Of a stretch of DNA of 64,000 nt, positions 1-7,971 are shown piece by piece. Position 1 is the stretch's first letter. Each line of letters opens with the position of its first letter. A program made the translations under genes and the position numbers. The notes beneath the pieces are model-generated. The model saw nothing but the letters and a program-made list of their open reading frames with translations, ran no database searches and was not told the DNA's origin. This stretch comes from Sediminivirga luteola (GTDB taxonomy: Bacteria; Actinomycetota; Actinomycetes; Actinomycetales; Brevibacteriaceae), in contig NZ_BMFY01000001.1 of the NCBI RefSeq assembly GCF_014639315.1, positions 334,747-398,746 on the forward strand, written 5' to 3'.

Positions 1-906
1 GGCCCATGCCGCGCAGGAGAGCCCCGCGATCACGGCGGTGAGGCTCAGCGCGAGGGCGCGCCGGTCGCCGAGCACGTCGATCAGGCGGTCTCCCAGCAGG
101 CGGCCGATGAACTGCGCTCCCAGCAGCACGCTCAGGCCGATGCCGGCCGACGTCACCGGGAGGTCGCGTTCGGTGGCCAGGAGGATTGCCGACCAGTTGT
201 TCCCGATGTCCTCCACCGAGACTCCGGCCAGGGCGATCAGCGCCAGAGGCAGGAGGACCAGGACCATGCGTCCGCGCAGCGGCTGGGGTGGCGGTACGTT
301 CCCGGGTGCGGGCGCGGGTGCCGCGTCAGGGCGGGGCTCCCGGAGGAACGCGCGGGCGGCCAGCGACATCATCAGGATGCAGAACGCCGCCCAGAGACCC
401 ATGTGCACCAGCAGCGGAAGCCCGGCGATGGCCGCGGCAGTCCCCACACCCCCGCCGATCGCCGCGCCGATGCTCCACCCCGCGTGCATCGTGTTCAGCA
501 ATGAGCGCCCGTAGGCCTTCTGGACGCGGATGCCCTGCGAGTTCTGCGCGACGTCGACGACGGCGTCCCCGCAACCGGCGAGGACCAGGCCGAGGAGGAA
601 CAGCCACGGCTGGCCGGTTGCGGCACCCGCCGCAGCCAGCACGAATGCCGCGCCGATCCAGACGGTGCCGAGCACCGCGGCCCGGGTGACGCCCAGCCGC
701 CGTGAGATCACCCCCGGCAGGTGCAGTGCCAGCATGCCGCCCACCGCGTAGCCGGCCACCAGGAGCCCGAAGAGGGCGGCATCGACGCCGAGCTCCGTCT
801 TCACCTCGGCATAGCGGGCCAGCAGGGAGGCGGGGAGCGCACCGTTGGTGGCGAAGGCGAGCGTAGCGGCGATGCGGGCGCGCCGAGGGGCGGGGGAGGA
901 ACGCAT
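1..906 (-). CDS. MFS transporter, 3' end cut by window edge
   Basis: Reverse-strand reading frame of 302 codons, open to the window edge, so the C-terminus is missing. It reads as a major facilitator superfamily permease: regular hydrophobic segments from about residue 35, a GCGDAVVDVAQNSQG stretch near residue 105, and a second half that restarts after a Pro/Ala-rich loop near residue 190, as expected for a 6+6 helix protein. It resembles the FucP/YbjJ-like branch, but the substrate cannot be told. The ATG at 906 is supported by GGGAGG eight bases upstream. It follows the DeoR-type regulator on the same strand, so DeoR probably controls it, perhaps in response to a sugar phosphate. Confidence 0.8.
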   Translation of the reverse strand, partial: MRSSPAPRRARIAATLAFATNGALPASLLARYAEVKTELGVDAALFGLLVAGYAVGGMLALHLPGVISRRLGVTRAAVLGTVWIGAAFVLAAAGAATGQPWLFLLGLVLAGCGDAVVDVAQNSQGIRVQKAYGRSLLNTMHAGWSIGAAIGGGVGTAAAIAGLPLLVHMGLWAAFCILMMSLAARAFLREPRPDAAPAPAPGNVPPPQPLRGRMVLVLLPLALIALAGVSVEDIGNNWSAILLATERDLPVTSAGIGLSVLLGAQFIGRLLGDRLIDVLGDRRALALSLTAVIAGLSCAAWA

Positions 907-1046
907 CAGCGGAACCTCCCGGCGCTGACGCCGGCCTGACCGGCGAGGAGGGTGGTGCTGGTGCCGGACACAGCAGTCACGGTGCCGGCAGCGTGCACCG
1001 TGCCGGTGCGTGCGCGGCGTTGCGCCGGCGGCGCTGCGGTACTCAT
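906..1046 (-). CDS. possible 46-residue ORF between regulator and transporter
   Basis: A 46-codon frame starts with an ATG overlapping the stop of the DeoR gene (ATGA) and ends with a TGA overlapping the ATG of the MFS gene. The product is Ala/Arg/Gly-rich with no recognisable domain. The exact coupling at both ends suggests it may be translated to carry ribosomes from the regulator to the transporter, but high GC content makes such frames common by chance. There is no homology evidence. Confidence 0.25.
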   Translation of the reverse strand: MSTAAPPAQRRARTGTVHAAGTVTAVSGTSTTLLAGQAGVSAGRFR

Positions 1047-1801
1047 GCCGTGACCACGTCGATGGCGGCCTCGGTCAGGAGCCCGAGTTCCTCGCGGGAC
1101 AGACTGCGGTCGGTGACCAGGACGTCGAATGCGTCGAGACCGGCGATCGCAGCGAAGGCGGTGCGTCCCCATTTGGTGCTGTCGCACAGCAGGATCCGCC
1201 GTTCGGCGGACCGCATGGCAGCGTGCTTGATGGCCGCGTCCTCCGTGTCGTACGCCGTGGCTCCGCTCTCCAGACTGACCGCGCAGGGGGCGATGAGCGC
1301 GGTGTCGAAGCGCAGGTCCGCCAGCGTCCGCTGGGTGAGCGGGCCGGTGAAGGAGCGTTCGTCCCGGCGCAGCTCGCCCCCGGGGACGGTGACCGTCAGA
1401 CTGGTACTGCTTGCCGTTGCCTCGAGCGACGGGAGGGAGAGGGGCACCACCCGGAGGGACTGATCGGTGATCGCCCGCGCCACTTCCACCGCGGTGGTGC
1501 CGCTGTCCAGGACGATCGCCTCCCCGGGGGCCAGCATCCCGGCCACGGCGCGAGCGATTCGTTGCTTTCCCTCGGTGTTCGTGGATGCCCGCGAGGAGAA
1601 CTGCGCGCCGAAACCGCGTACTTGGAGGCGCCGGGCGCCGCCGTGCACCCGCCGCAGGAGTCCCTGGGAGTCGAGTTCGGCGAGGTCACGGCGGAGGGTC
1701 GCCTCGGAAGCGCCGAGTTCCTCCGCCAGTTCCGTCACCGCGGCGAAGTCGGACTTCTCAAGGTGGGCGACGATCCGTCGGTGCCGTTCGCTTGTCCGCA
1801 T
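1043..1801 (-). CDS. DeoR/GlpR-family transcriptional regulator
   Basis: 252 residues, the usual size for this family. Residues 1-57 form the DeoR winged helix-turn-helix (RTSERHRRIVAHLE... EATLRRDLAELDSQGLLRRVHGG). Residues about 75-235 form the sugar-phosphate isomerase-like effector domain, with the typical LDSGTTAVEVA segment near residue 97. Such proteins usually repress sugar or polyol uptake and catabolic genes and respond to phosphorylated sugars. Here the likely target is its own promoter and the downstream MFS gene. The ATG at 1801 lies about 8 bases after a good -10 element, so the mRNA is probably leaderless or nearly so. Confidence 0.9.
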   Translation of the reverse strand: MRTSERHRRIVAHLEKSDFAAVTELAEELGASEATLRRDLAELDSQGLLRRVHGGARRLQVRGFGAQFSSRASTNTEGKQRIARAVAGMLAPGEAIVLDSGTTAVEVARAITDQSLRVVPLSLPSLEATASSTSLTVTVPGGELRRDERSFTGPLTQRTLADLRFDTALIAPCAVSLESGATAYDTEDAAIKHAAMRSAERRILLCDSTKWGRTAFAAIAGLDAFDVLVTDRSLSREELGLLTEAAIDVVTA

Positions 1802-1808
1802 TCCTCAA

Positions 1809-1837
1809 ACGATAGAACGCCGTGACTGAACAATCAA
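1809..1837 (-). promoter_or_regulatory. promoter of the deoR-MFS operon
   Basis: On the reverse strand, TTGATT (1832-1837) and TATCGT (1809-1814) are separated by exactly 17 bases. Transcription would start at or next to the ATG at 1801, which implies a leaderless transcript. The spacing and both hexamers fit the housekeeping sigma factor. Confidence 0.55.
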
Positions 1838-1841
1838 ACTG

Positions 1842-1859
1842 CGTGATCGAACGATCACG
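1842..1859. promoter_or_regulatory. candidate DeoR operator (inverted repeat)
   Basis: CGTGATCG-AA-CGATCACG is a perfect 8-bp inverted repeat just upstream of the -35 element. Related GTTCGATC / GTTTGATT / GTTCTATC words occur on the reverse strand through 1806-1855, as expected for DeoR-family proteins, which often bind several spaced half-sites. Autoregulation is an inference. Confidence 0.45.
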
Positions 1860-1940
1860 GCTGGGTATGCGGCGACGTTGACGGGATGCTGCGCGTGCCG
1901 ACCGGGTCACTGCGTGCTCGCAGGCCGAGCTGCTGATCCC

Positions 1941-2567
1941 TCAGGCGGCGAAGTCGATCAGGGCCTCGGCAAACTGGCCAGGAGCGCTCCGGTTCGATTC
2001 GTGACCAGCCAGGCGGAGATTCACCGCCCGTGCATCCGGGATCCGCTCGGGCGCATCGGCGACGGGTTTGTAGTGCACCCGGTCGAGCTTGCCGTTGACG
2101 AGCATGACCGGACTCTGGATCCGATGCAGATCATCGCGCAGGTCGAGCCCGGCGTACATCCGCAGCTGTGACCGTACCCGCCGGACGTGCAAGCGGCGTC
2201 CGCTGCTGATCTGCACGAACTGGTGCACTAGCGGGTAGGCGGTGCGCAGGAAAGTCCCGGGTCCGCGGCCTGTTTTCACCTGGAGTCCGGCGAGCACATA
2301 ACGGTGCCTGCCGGCTTGGTGATCGATGGCATGAGCGGCCGCGATGACCGCGCCGTAGGACAGCCCGCACACCACAGCCTCGTGGTCCGTGATCCGTCGG
2401 TCGAGATCCGCCACGGTGCGGCGCAGGGAGAAGGCGGTCCCGTCGAAGCCCAGCGTGAGGACATCGATGAGGGTCACGGGCGTCGACTCATCCAGGTGCG
2501 CGAGCACCCGGTCCCAGTCACTCGTGTCCTGAGCGAGGCCCTGTAAGAGATAGCGCGGACGGGGCAT
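1941..2567 (-). CDS. alpha/beta-fold hydrolase
   Basis: 208 residues with a full alpha/beta hydrolase triad in the expected order: Ser70 in the nucleophile elbow GLSYGA, Asp162 in NGKLDRVHY, and His189 in LAGHES. An early LLQGLAQDTSDWDRVLAHL stretch matches the oxyanion-hole region. It lacks a signal peptide and is probably a cytoplasmic esterase or related hydrolase. The substrate is unknown. It stands alone, with the pseudo-tRNA upstream and the DeoR promoter downstream. Confidence 0.8.
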   Translation of the reverse strand: MPRPRYLLQGLAQDTSDWDRVLAHLDESTPVTLIDVLTLGFDGTAFSLRRTVADLDRRITDHEAVVCGLSYGAVIAAAHAIDHQAGRHRYVLAGLQVKTGRGPGTFLRTAYPLVHQFVQISSGRRLHVRRVRSQLRMYAGLDLRDDLHRIQSPVMLVNGKLDRVHYKPVADAPERIPDARAVNLRLAGHESNRSAPGQFAEALIDFAA

Positions 2568-2615
2568 GGGTCTCCCGGTCGGTGGTGGCAGGCGGCTGTG
2601 ACGTTCCTGCCCTCG

Positions 2616-2686
2616 CGCCCCGGCAGGGTTCGGACTGCGGCACCCGCTTTAGGAGAGCGGTGCTCGATCCCCTGAGCTACGGAGGC
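2616..2686 (-). pseudogene. decayed tRNA-Arg(CCT) copy
   Basis: Read on the reverse strand this is a near copy of the intact tRNA-Arg(CCT) at 3414-3486: about 90% identical, with five substitutions and two one-base deletions. The anticodon arm and CCT anticodon are unchanged. The T arm has lost a base, the universally conserved T55 is C, and the acceptor arms no longer pair properly (GCCTCCG against CGGGGCG). I therefore call it a pseudogene or remnant rather than a functional tRNA. Both copies point the same way and bracket one small gene. Confidence 0.7.
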
Positions 2687-2802
2687 GGGGGCGCTGCAAG
2701 CAGCACCTGTTCATGGTAGCGGCTCACCCCTGGCACTGGGACGGGGTCTTGGGGGGCTGTGGCTCGAGGGAGTTGAAAGGCTGAATCGATAGTCTGGGGA
2801 CT

Positions 2803-3399
2803 GTGCAGGTCAGAAGGGGAAAAGCGCCGGACAGTCTGGAGCTGGTCACGACTGCGGAGTTCTGGCCGGCGATGTCGGCAGGGTTCTTCGCGTTCTTTGC
2901 CGCGCTTGTCTGGGCGCCCGCCGGGATCGGTGCGCTTCAGGGGTACCCTCTCCGGGAGGCTGCCACCGGGACGCAGCTCAGCGTGCTGCTGTTCACCGCC
3001 ATCGGAGTGTTCTTCGTCTGGTTCAACGGCAAGTGGCACCTCTCGGGACGTGCCGTGCTGCATTCCGAAGAGATCTGCCAGACCCAGCTCCGGCGCTGGT
3101 TCGGCTTCGTGCGCGAGGATCGCCGCTTCGCCCCCGCCGACGTGGAGACCGTGCTGCTGCGCACCGCCAGGAGGACCAAACCATCGGACGCGAGCATCAT
3201 TGCGCTCGGTGTGCCGCAGTACGTCTCTGAGGTGAGCGTCCGTCTGCGCGGCGGAGAGGAGGTGCTGCTGGGCCGTGGTTCGAAGGCGATCGTGCCCGGC
3301 CGGTACACCCGGGCTGAGGACCTGCCGCTGACGAAGGAGGCGGCCCGCGTGGCCAAGCTGTTCCGGACCACAGTGGAGCGCAGCGTACAGCGGTGGTGA
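2803..3399 (+). CDS. small membrane protein of unknown function
   Basis: 198 residues from a GTG start. Two hydrophobic segments (about residues 20-45 and 60-80) are followed by a soluble C-terminal half that looks like a PH-like or bPH-type membrane-associated domain (HLSGRAVLHSEEICQTQLRRWFGF...), although I cannot confirm that. No enzyme motif is visible. It lies between the intact tRNA-Arg gene and its decayed copy, on the opposite strand to both. No clear ribosome binding site precedes the GTG, so the exact start is uncertain. Confidence 0.6.
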   Translation: MQVRRGKAPDSLELVTTAEFWPAMSAGFFAFFAALVWAPAGIGALQGYPLREAATGTQLSVLLFTAIGVFFVWFNGKWHLSGRAVLHSEEICQTQLRRWFGFVREDRRFAPADVETVLLRTARRTKPSDASIIALGVPQYVSEVSVRLRGGEEVLLGRGSKAIVPGRYTRAEDLPLTKEAARVAKLFRTTVERSVQRW

Positions 3400-3413
3400 C
3401 CTCCGCCACACGG

Positions 3414-3486
3414 CGCCCCCGGCAGGATTCGAACCTGCGACACCCGCTTTAGGAGAGCGGTGCTCTATCCCCTGAGCTACGGGGGC
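3414..3486 (-). tRNA. tRNA-Arg (anticodon CCT)
   Basis: The reverse strand folds as a complete cloverleaf: acceptor GCCCCCG paired with CGGGGGC, D arm GCTC/GAGC, anticodon stem CCGCT/AGCGG with loop CTCCTAA (anticodon CCT, reading AGG), and T arm GCAGG-TTCGAAT-CCTGC. The discriminator base is G and no CCA is encoded. Confidence 0.95.
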
Positions 3487-3574
3487 AACTCAAACGCGGA
3501 CCAGTCTACGGCATGTGCCCGCATCTCGTTCGCGCGCCTCGGTTCCCGATGCGCGCTGTACCCGCCGCCTCTGT

Positions 3575-3604
3575 GTTCAACCCTTCAAAGTTCAACCCTT
3601 CAAA
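3575..3604. repeat. 15-bp perfect tandem duplication
   Basis: The unit GTTCAACCCTTCAAA occurs twice head to tail without mismatch, in AT-richer DNA than its surroundings. Its function is unknown; it may be only a slippage product. Confidence 0.8.
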
Positions 3605-3850
3605 GTTTCGGTCTACAGCGACACCGCGAGCTCCCATGCCTGCTGCGAGGGTTGCGTGTCGCGTCGCCAGCGCGATGGTGCTGGCCGGGGCAAGGCCGTG
3701 GCGCAGCCTCGAGGCGGTTGCCGCCAGGCGCTATGCGCCGCGCTGCCGGTTCAGGGGCATCCACGGTGTCTCGGTGTGACGATCCATGCAAAGCCGCGCG
3801 AAAGTTCCGGTTTCAGTCGTAGCCGCCGTATATGCGTCAGATATTGAGCA

Positions 3851-3879
3851 TGGACACGACGTAATGCACCGATTACCAT
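3851..3879 (+). promoter_or_regulatory. promoter with internal dyad for the Lrp operon
   Basis: TGGACA (3851-3856) and TACCAT (3874-3879) are 17 bases apart. The inverted repeat GTAAT-N6-ATTAC (3861-3876) lies inside the spacer, a position suited to autorepression. Transcription would start close to the GTG at 3886, where no ribosome binding site is visible, so a leaderless mRNA is likely. Confidence 0.5.
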
Positions 3880-3885
3880 CATCGT

Positions 3886-4950
3886 GTGGTCAAGAGCACA
3901 AGAGAGATCCTCGATCCTGTGGACCAGCAGATCGTGGCGGCGCTGCACGGCGCTGGCCGAGACTCCTGGGAGAACGTGGCGGCACGGACCTCGTGCTCCG
4001 CGAGCACGGCCCGGCGTCGCTTCGAGGCGCTCTCGGACGCCGGCCTGGTGCGCGTGATCGGAGCCACCGACGTCAGCCGCCTCGGCATCGGCACACCGGT
4101 CATCCTCCGCTTCCGCGGTGTGCCGGGCGAGGTCGAATCGTTCATGGCCGCGCTGGGACAGCGCAGCGATGTGCGGTTCCTCACCGCCGTGGCCGGCTCG
4201 GCGGACTGCGTGGCCGAACTCGTCGTCCCCGAGATGGGCGATTTCGTCCAGCTGATGACGCAGCTGGTGGACGGCACGTCGATCACCACGGAGAGCTTCG
4301 TCGTCACCCACACCTACCGTTCCGGGCAGGACTGGCTTCCGTGGCACGACGAGGCACCGGACAGAGCAGGTCAGGCCGGCGGCCAGCAAGATGCCGCGGG
4401 GCGGGACCTGCCGTCCCCGGTGACCATCTCCCGGGTCGAGGCGGGCGTGCTGAGCCACCTCATGACCGACGGGAGGATCCCGGTGGGCGTGCTGGCCGGG
4501 GCCGTCGGCTGCTCAGAGCGGGCCGCCGCCGGTGCCATCGAGTCACTGCGCGCCAAGGAACTCCTCGACTTCCGCGTCCTGGTGGAGCCCGAGCTCCTCG
4601 GCTACCGCGCCGAGTGCTTCGTCTGGCTCGACGTCGTTCCCGGAGCGCTCCAGGAGACGGCAGCGCGGCTGGCCGCGCACCCCGGGACCAAGTACCTCTC
4701 GGCGACGACCGGACGCTTCGGGCTCGTGGGCCAGGTGGCACTGCCGGGCATCGCCGACATCCACGACTACACCACGACGGTGCTCGGCGCCCTGCCGGGC
4801 GTGCGGTCGGTGGACGTGACATTGCAGGTGGCGACCGCCAAGCGGGTCTGGACCCGGGTCATCGACGGAGCGTACGCCGCTCCGGAGGGACCCATCGGCG
4901 TCGTGGCGGCGCTCGGAGACGGCGCAGCGCGCCGGGACAGGGAGAGATGA
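3886..4950 (+). CDS. tandem-domain Lrp/AsnC-family regulator
   Basis: 354 residues, about twice the usual 150-160, because two Lrp/AsnC units are fused. The first helix-turn-helix is at residues about 10-60 (LDPVDQQIVAALH...SASTARRRFEALSDAGLV), followed by a RAM-like ligand domain to about 145. A Gln/Gly/Ala linker follows, then a second HTH-like unit (about 180-225) and a second RAM domain (about 235-320). Double Lrp proteins occur in actinobacteria and usually sense an amino acid or related metabolite. It is the first gene of a five-gene operon: its stop overlaps the ATG of the next gene. It probably controls that operon through the dyad in its own promoter. Confidence 0.85.
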   Translation: MVKSTREILDPVDQQIVAALHGAGRDSWENVAARTSCSASTARRRFEALSDAGLVRVIGATDVSRLGIGTPVILRFRGVPGEVESFMAALGQRSDVRFLTAVAGSADCVAELVVPEMGDFVQLMTQLVDGTSITTESFVVTHTYRSGQDWLPWHDEAPDRAGQAGGQQDAAGRDLPSPVTISRVEAGVLSHLMTDGRIPVGVLAGAVGCSERAAAGAIESLRAKELLDFRVLVEPELLGYRAECFVWLDVVPGALQETAARLAAHPGTKYLSATTGRFGLVGQVALPGIADIHDYTTTVLGALPGVRSVDVTLQVATAKRVWTRVIDGAYAAPEGPIGVVAALGDGAARRDRER

Positions 4951-5870
4951 ACGTGGCAGAGCTGGAGCCCTGGGCCTGGCCCAGGGAGACATGGCAGGGG
5001 CACGTCGACCGCGTGCGGGCCGGCAGGCGCCTGGTCGCCGACGACCCGGCGCGGCGGTGGCCGCAGGGGGCGCGATGCGCGGTGCTCATCAGCTTCGACT
5101 CCGATCACGAGACGCCGTACCTGCGCGACGGCGAGGTGTCCCCGGGGATGATGGCGCAGGGACAGTACGGCAACCGGGCCGGAGTACCGCGGATCCTGGA
5201 GGTGCTGCGCCGGTACGACGTTCCCGCGAGCTTCTACATCCCGGCGGTCTCGGCGCTGCTGCGCACCGACGAGGTGCCCGGATACGTCGACGCCGGCCAC
5301 GAGGTCGCGGTGCACGGCTGGATCCACGAGCGGAACACCCTGCTGTCCTACGAGGCCGAGCTGGACCTCCTCGGCCGGGCCGTGGAAGTGCTGGAATCTC
5401 AATCGGGCAGCCGTCCCACCGGCATCCGGACCCCCTCATGGGACTTCTCGGACTCCACCATGCGCGTCATCCGCGAGCTCGGCTTCGCCTACGATTCCTC
5501 TCTCATGGCCGATGACGAGCCCTATGAGCTGATCGAGGACGGCGAACCCACCGGCGTCATCGAGATCCCCGTCGAATGGATCCGGGACGACGCGCCCTAC
5601 TTCATGATGTCGCGCTTCGGCGGGCTGCGGCCGCATCTGGCGCCGCGCGACGTGGAACAGATCTGGAAGGACGAGTTCGACGGCGCCTACGCCGAGGGCG
5701 GGGTCTTCGACCTCACCATGCACCCGCACATCATCGGGCACCGTTCGCGCACCTCGATGCTGGCCAGGCTGCTGGAGTACGCCCGCTCCTTCGACGATGT
5801 CTGGTTCGGCACCCACGCACAGCTGGCAGAACACCTGCGCGGCAACTTCGATCTAGGGGGATTACGGTGA
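4947..5870 (+). CDS. polysaccharide deacetylase-family (NodB-fold) hydrolase
   Basis: 307 residues. The metal-binding NodB motifs are present: Asp51 and Asp53 in LISFDSDHET, the His123-x3-His127 pair in VHGWIHERN, the RTPSWDFS motif near 161, and a late LTMHPHIIGH motif near 257. No signal peptide is seen, so the enzyme is cytoplasmic. It most resembles the HpPgdA / PuuE-allantoinase-like branch, whose members open cyclic amides or remove N-acyl groups from small molecules; wall-polymer deacetylation is unlikely given its location and neighbours. It overlaps the regulator by 4 bases and the transporter by 4 bases. The substrate is unknown, but presumably it is what the downstream transporter imports. 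Confidence 0.85.
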   Translation: MNVAELEPWAWPRETWQGHVDRVRAGRRLVADDPARRWPQGARCAVLISFDSDHETPYLRDGEVSPGMMAQGQYGNRAGVPRILEVLRRYDVPASFYIPAVSALLRTDEVPGYVDAGHEVAVHGWIHERNTLLSYEAELDLLGRAVEVLESQSGSRPTGIRTPSWDFSDSTMRVIRELGFAYDSSLMADDEPYELIEDGEPTGVIEIPVEWIRDDAPYFMMSRFGGLRPHLAPRDVEQIWKDEFDGAYAEGGVFDLTMHPHIIGHRSRTSMLARLLEYARSFDDVWFGTHAQLAEHLRGNFDLGGLR

Positions 5871-7180
5871 CGACACCGGAGATGACACACGAACAGGCCA
5901 CCAAGCTCACCCCGAAGGGCCGCAAAGCGCTCGTCGCCGGAGGCATCGGCAACACCGTCGAATGGGTCGACTGGGCGATCTACACCACCTTCTCCTCGGT
6001 GTTCGCCGTCCACTTCTTCCCCTCCGAGGATCCCGTCGCCGCCCTGCTGGCGACGCTGGCCGTCTTCGCCGTGGGCTTCATCATGCGGCCGGTCGGCGCG
6101 GCGCTCCTGGGCGCCTACGCCGACAAGCACGGGCGCAAGAAGGGCCTGACCCTGACCATCGGGCTGATGGCCGGCGCCTCGCTCGTGATCGGGCTGACCC
6201 CGGACTACTCCAGCATCGGCATCCTGGCGCCCATCATCCTGGTACTGGCGCGGATGGTGCAGGGGCTCTCCGCCGGCGGTGAGTTCGGCGCCGCATCGGC
6301 CTTCATGGTCGAGTCCGCCGCGCCCCGCCGGCGCGCCTTCGCCGGCTCCTGGCAGCAGGTCTCGGTCGGAGCCGGCGTGCTCATCGCCTCCGGCATCGGT
6401 GCCGTGATCACCTCGACCCTCGACTCCGAGGCGCTCGACAGCTGGGGCTGGCGACTCGCCTTCATCATCGGAGCGGCGCTGGGTCTGTTCGGGCTGTGGC
6501 TGCGCGCCTCGGTGGAGGAGTCCGACTCCTTCCAGAACGCCAAGAAGGAGCGGGAGGCCGCCTCCGCAGCGGACCGGATGAGCTCCTTCGTCCAGATCTT
6601 CGCCAAGCACCCGGCCGCCGTCGCCCGTGTCTTCGGCATCACCATCGCCGGCACCCTGCTGTACTACATCTGGGTCTCCTATCTGCCGACCTACGCGCAC
6701 GTGACCACTGGCCTGCCGCTGAACCAGGCGCTGACGGCGAACTTCATCGCGATGGCATACTTCATCGCGCTGCTGCCCTTCGCCGGCATCCTCTCGGACA
6801 TCGTCGGCCGCAAGCCCACCATGTCCGCCTTCGCCGCCGGGTTCCTGCTGCTGTCCTTCCCGATGCTGAACTTCATGGGCAACAGCTTCTGGGGCTTCCT
6901 GGTGATCGAGCTCATCGGCGTCACCCTGCTGCTGGGCTACTCGGCCAACTGCGCCGTCATCATGGCCGAGCAGTTCCCGCCGGAGGTGCGTGCCACCGGC
7001 ATCGGACTGCCCTACGCCCTGGCGGTGGCCGCGTTCGGCGGTACCGCGCCGTACATCATCACCTGGATGAACGAGGCCGGGCACGGTGACAAAGTCTGGA
7101 TCTACTGCGCCATCGCCGCCGCCATCGGGCTGGTCGTCTACCTGACCATGCCCGAGACCAAGGGGAAGAAGCTCGCATGA
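5867..7180 (+). CDS. MHS-family (ProP/KgtP-like) MFS transporter
   Basis: 437 residues from GTG 5867, chosen because AGGGGG precedes it at good spacing and it overlaps the upstream stop. About twelve membrane segments are visible. Family signatures include GNTVEWVDWAIYTTF near the N-terminus, RPVGAALLGAYADKHGRKKG between helices 2 and 3, and VQGLSAGGEFGAASAFMVE. Metabolite:H+ symporters of this type import organic acids, betaines or shikimate-like compounds. As the middle gene of a coupled operon it should supply the substrate for the deacetylase-family hydrolase and the two dehydrogenases. The stop overlaps the next ATG. Confidence 0.9.
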   Translation: MTTPEMTHEQATKLTPKGRKALVAGGIGNTVEWVDWAIYTTFSSVFAVHFFPSEDPVAALLATLAVFAVGFIMRPVGAALLGAYADKHGRKKGLTLTIGLMAGASLVIGLTPDYSSIGILAPIILVLARMVQGLSAGGEFGAASAFMVESAAPRRRAFAGSWQQVSVGAGVLIASGIGAVITSTLDSEALDSWGWRLAFIIGAALGLFGLWLRASVEESDSFQNAKKEREAASAADRMSSFVQIFAKHPAAVARVFGITIAGTLLYYIWVSYLPTYAHVTTGLPLNQALTANFIAMAYFIALLPFAGILSDIVGRKPTMSAFAAGFLLLSFPMLNFMGNSFWGFLVIELIGVTLLLGYSANCAVIMAEQFPPEVRATGIGLPYALAVAAFGGTAPYIITWMNEAGHGDKVWIYCAIAAAIGLVVYLTMPETKGKKLA

Positions 7181-7971
7181 GCGGCCACGCCCTGGTCACC
7201 GGTGCCGCCAGCGGCATCGGCAAGGAGATCGCCCGCGCCTTCGCCGCCCGCGGATACCGGCTGCATCTGGTGGACTTCGACGGCGGTCGGCTGGAGCAGA
7301 CCGCGGCCGAACTCACCGGGCTTCCCGGCAGCGGCGTGACCGTCGGCACGCAGGTGCTCGACCTCAGGGAGGCCGGCGCCGCCGAGGAAGCCGTGCAGGC
7401 GGCCTGGGAGGCCGCGCCGGTGGACGTCCTGGTCAACGCCGCCGGGATCTATCCCGCCGTGCCGCTGCTGGAACTCGGCGCCGGGCTGTGGGACGCCGTG
7501 CAGGCGGTCAACGTGCGTGCACCCGTGCTGCTGACCGTGGCACTGGCCCGCCGCGCGGTCGCCGCCGGGACCAGGCCGAACGTCGTCAACATCTCCTCCG
7601 GTGCCGCTCTGCGGGCCAGGCCGGGAGCGGCGCCCTACACCACCTCGAAAGCGGCACTGGAGATGGCGACGAAGGCCGCGGCCCTCGAACTCGGTCAGCA
7701 CGGCATCCGCGTCAACGCCGTGGCACCGGGCTTCGTCGAGGTGGACAGCACCGTCAACCCGCTGCGGGAGGACTACGCCGCCACAGTGGCGGTCAACCCG
7801 CTCGGTCGCACCGGGAGGCCCGAGGACATCGCCCGGGCGGTCCTGTGGCTGGCCGGGCCGGAAGCGGAATGGATCACCGGGGAGGTGCTGCGGGTGGACG
7901 GAGGTGCCGCCGCCGGCGCCCTGAACCTGCCCCTGCACTGGGATTCCCCGAGAACGGAGACGGAGGCGTAG
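7177..7971 (+). CDS. short-chain dehydrogenase/reductase (SDR)
   Basis: 264 residues, a classical SDR: Rossmann motif TGAASGIG at 8-15, NAAG at 87-90, and the catalytic Tyr154-x3-Lys158 pair in PYTTSK with a Ser about 13 residues earlier. Asp in LVDFD after the second strand suggests NAD rather than NADP. The C-terminal GEVLRVDGG motif is present. It probably oxidises or reduces a hydroxyl/carbonyl group on the product of the operon's hydrolase. It starts with a 4-base overlap and ends directly before the next ATG. Confidence 0.9.
   Translation: MSGHALVTGAASGIGKEIARAFAARGYRLHLVDFDGGRLEQTAAELTGLPGSGVTVGTQVLDLREAGAAEEAVQAAWEAAPVDVLVNAAGIYPAVPLLELGAGLWDAVQAVNVRAPVLLTVALARRAVAAGTRPNVVNISSGAALRARPGAAPYTTSKAALEMATKAAALELGQHGIRVNAVAPGFVEVDSTVNPLREDYAATVAVNPLGRTGRPEDIARAVLWLAGPEAEWITGEVLRVDGGAAAGALNLPLHWDSPRTETEA

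Larger units (their letters stand above)
3487..3885. other. 399-base intergenic region
   Basis: It holds the upstream flank of the tRNA gene, a 15-bp tandem repeat (3575-3604) and, at its right end, the promoter of the Lrp-type regulator gene. Short open frames here lack coding character and start signals. No further gene was seen. Confidence 0.6.

Noticed and set aside
2616..2686. A second functional tRNA-Arg(CCT)
   Set aside because: A T-arm base is missing, T55 is changed and the acceptor stem does not pair, so it is recorded as a pseudogene.
3786..4946. Upstream extension of the deacetylase reading frame
   Set aside because: It overlaps the Lrp gene in another frame and is Arg/Gly-rich; the conserved protein starts at ATG 4947, coupled to the Lrp stop.
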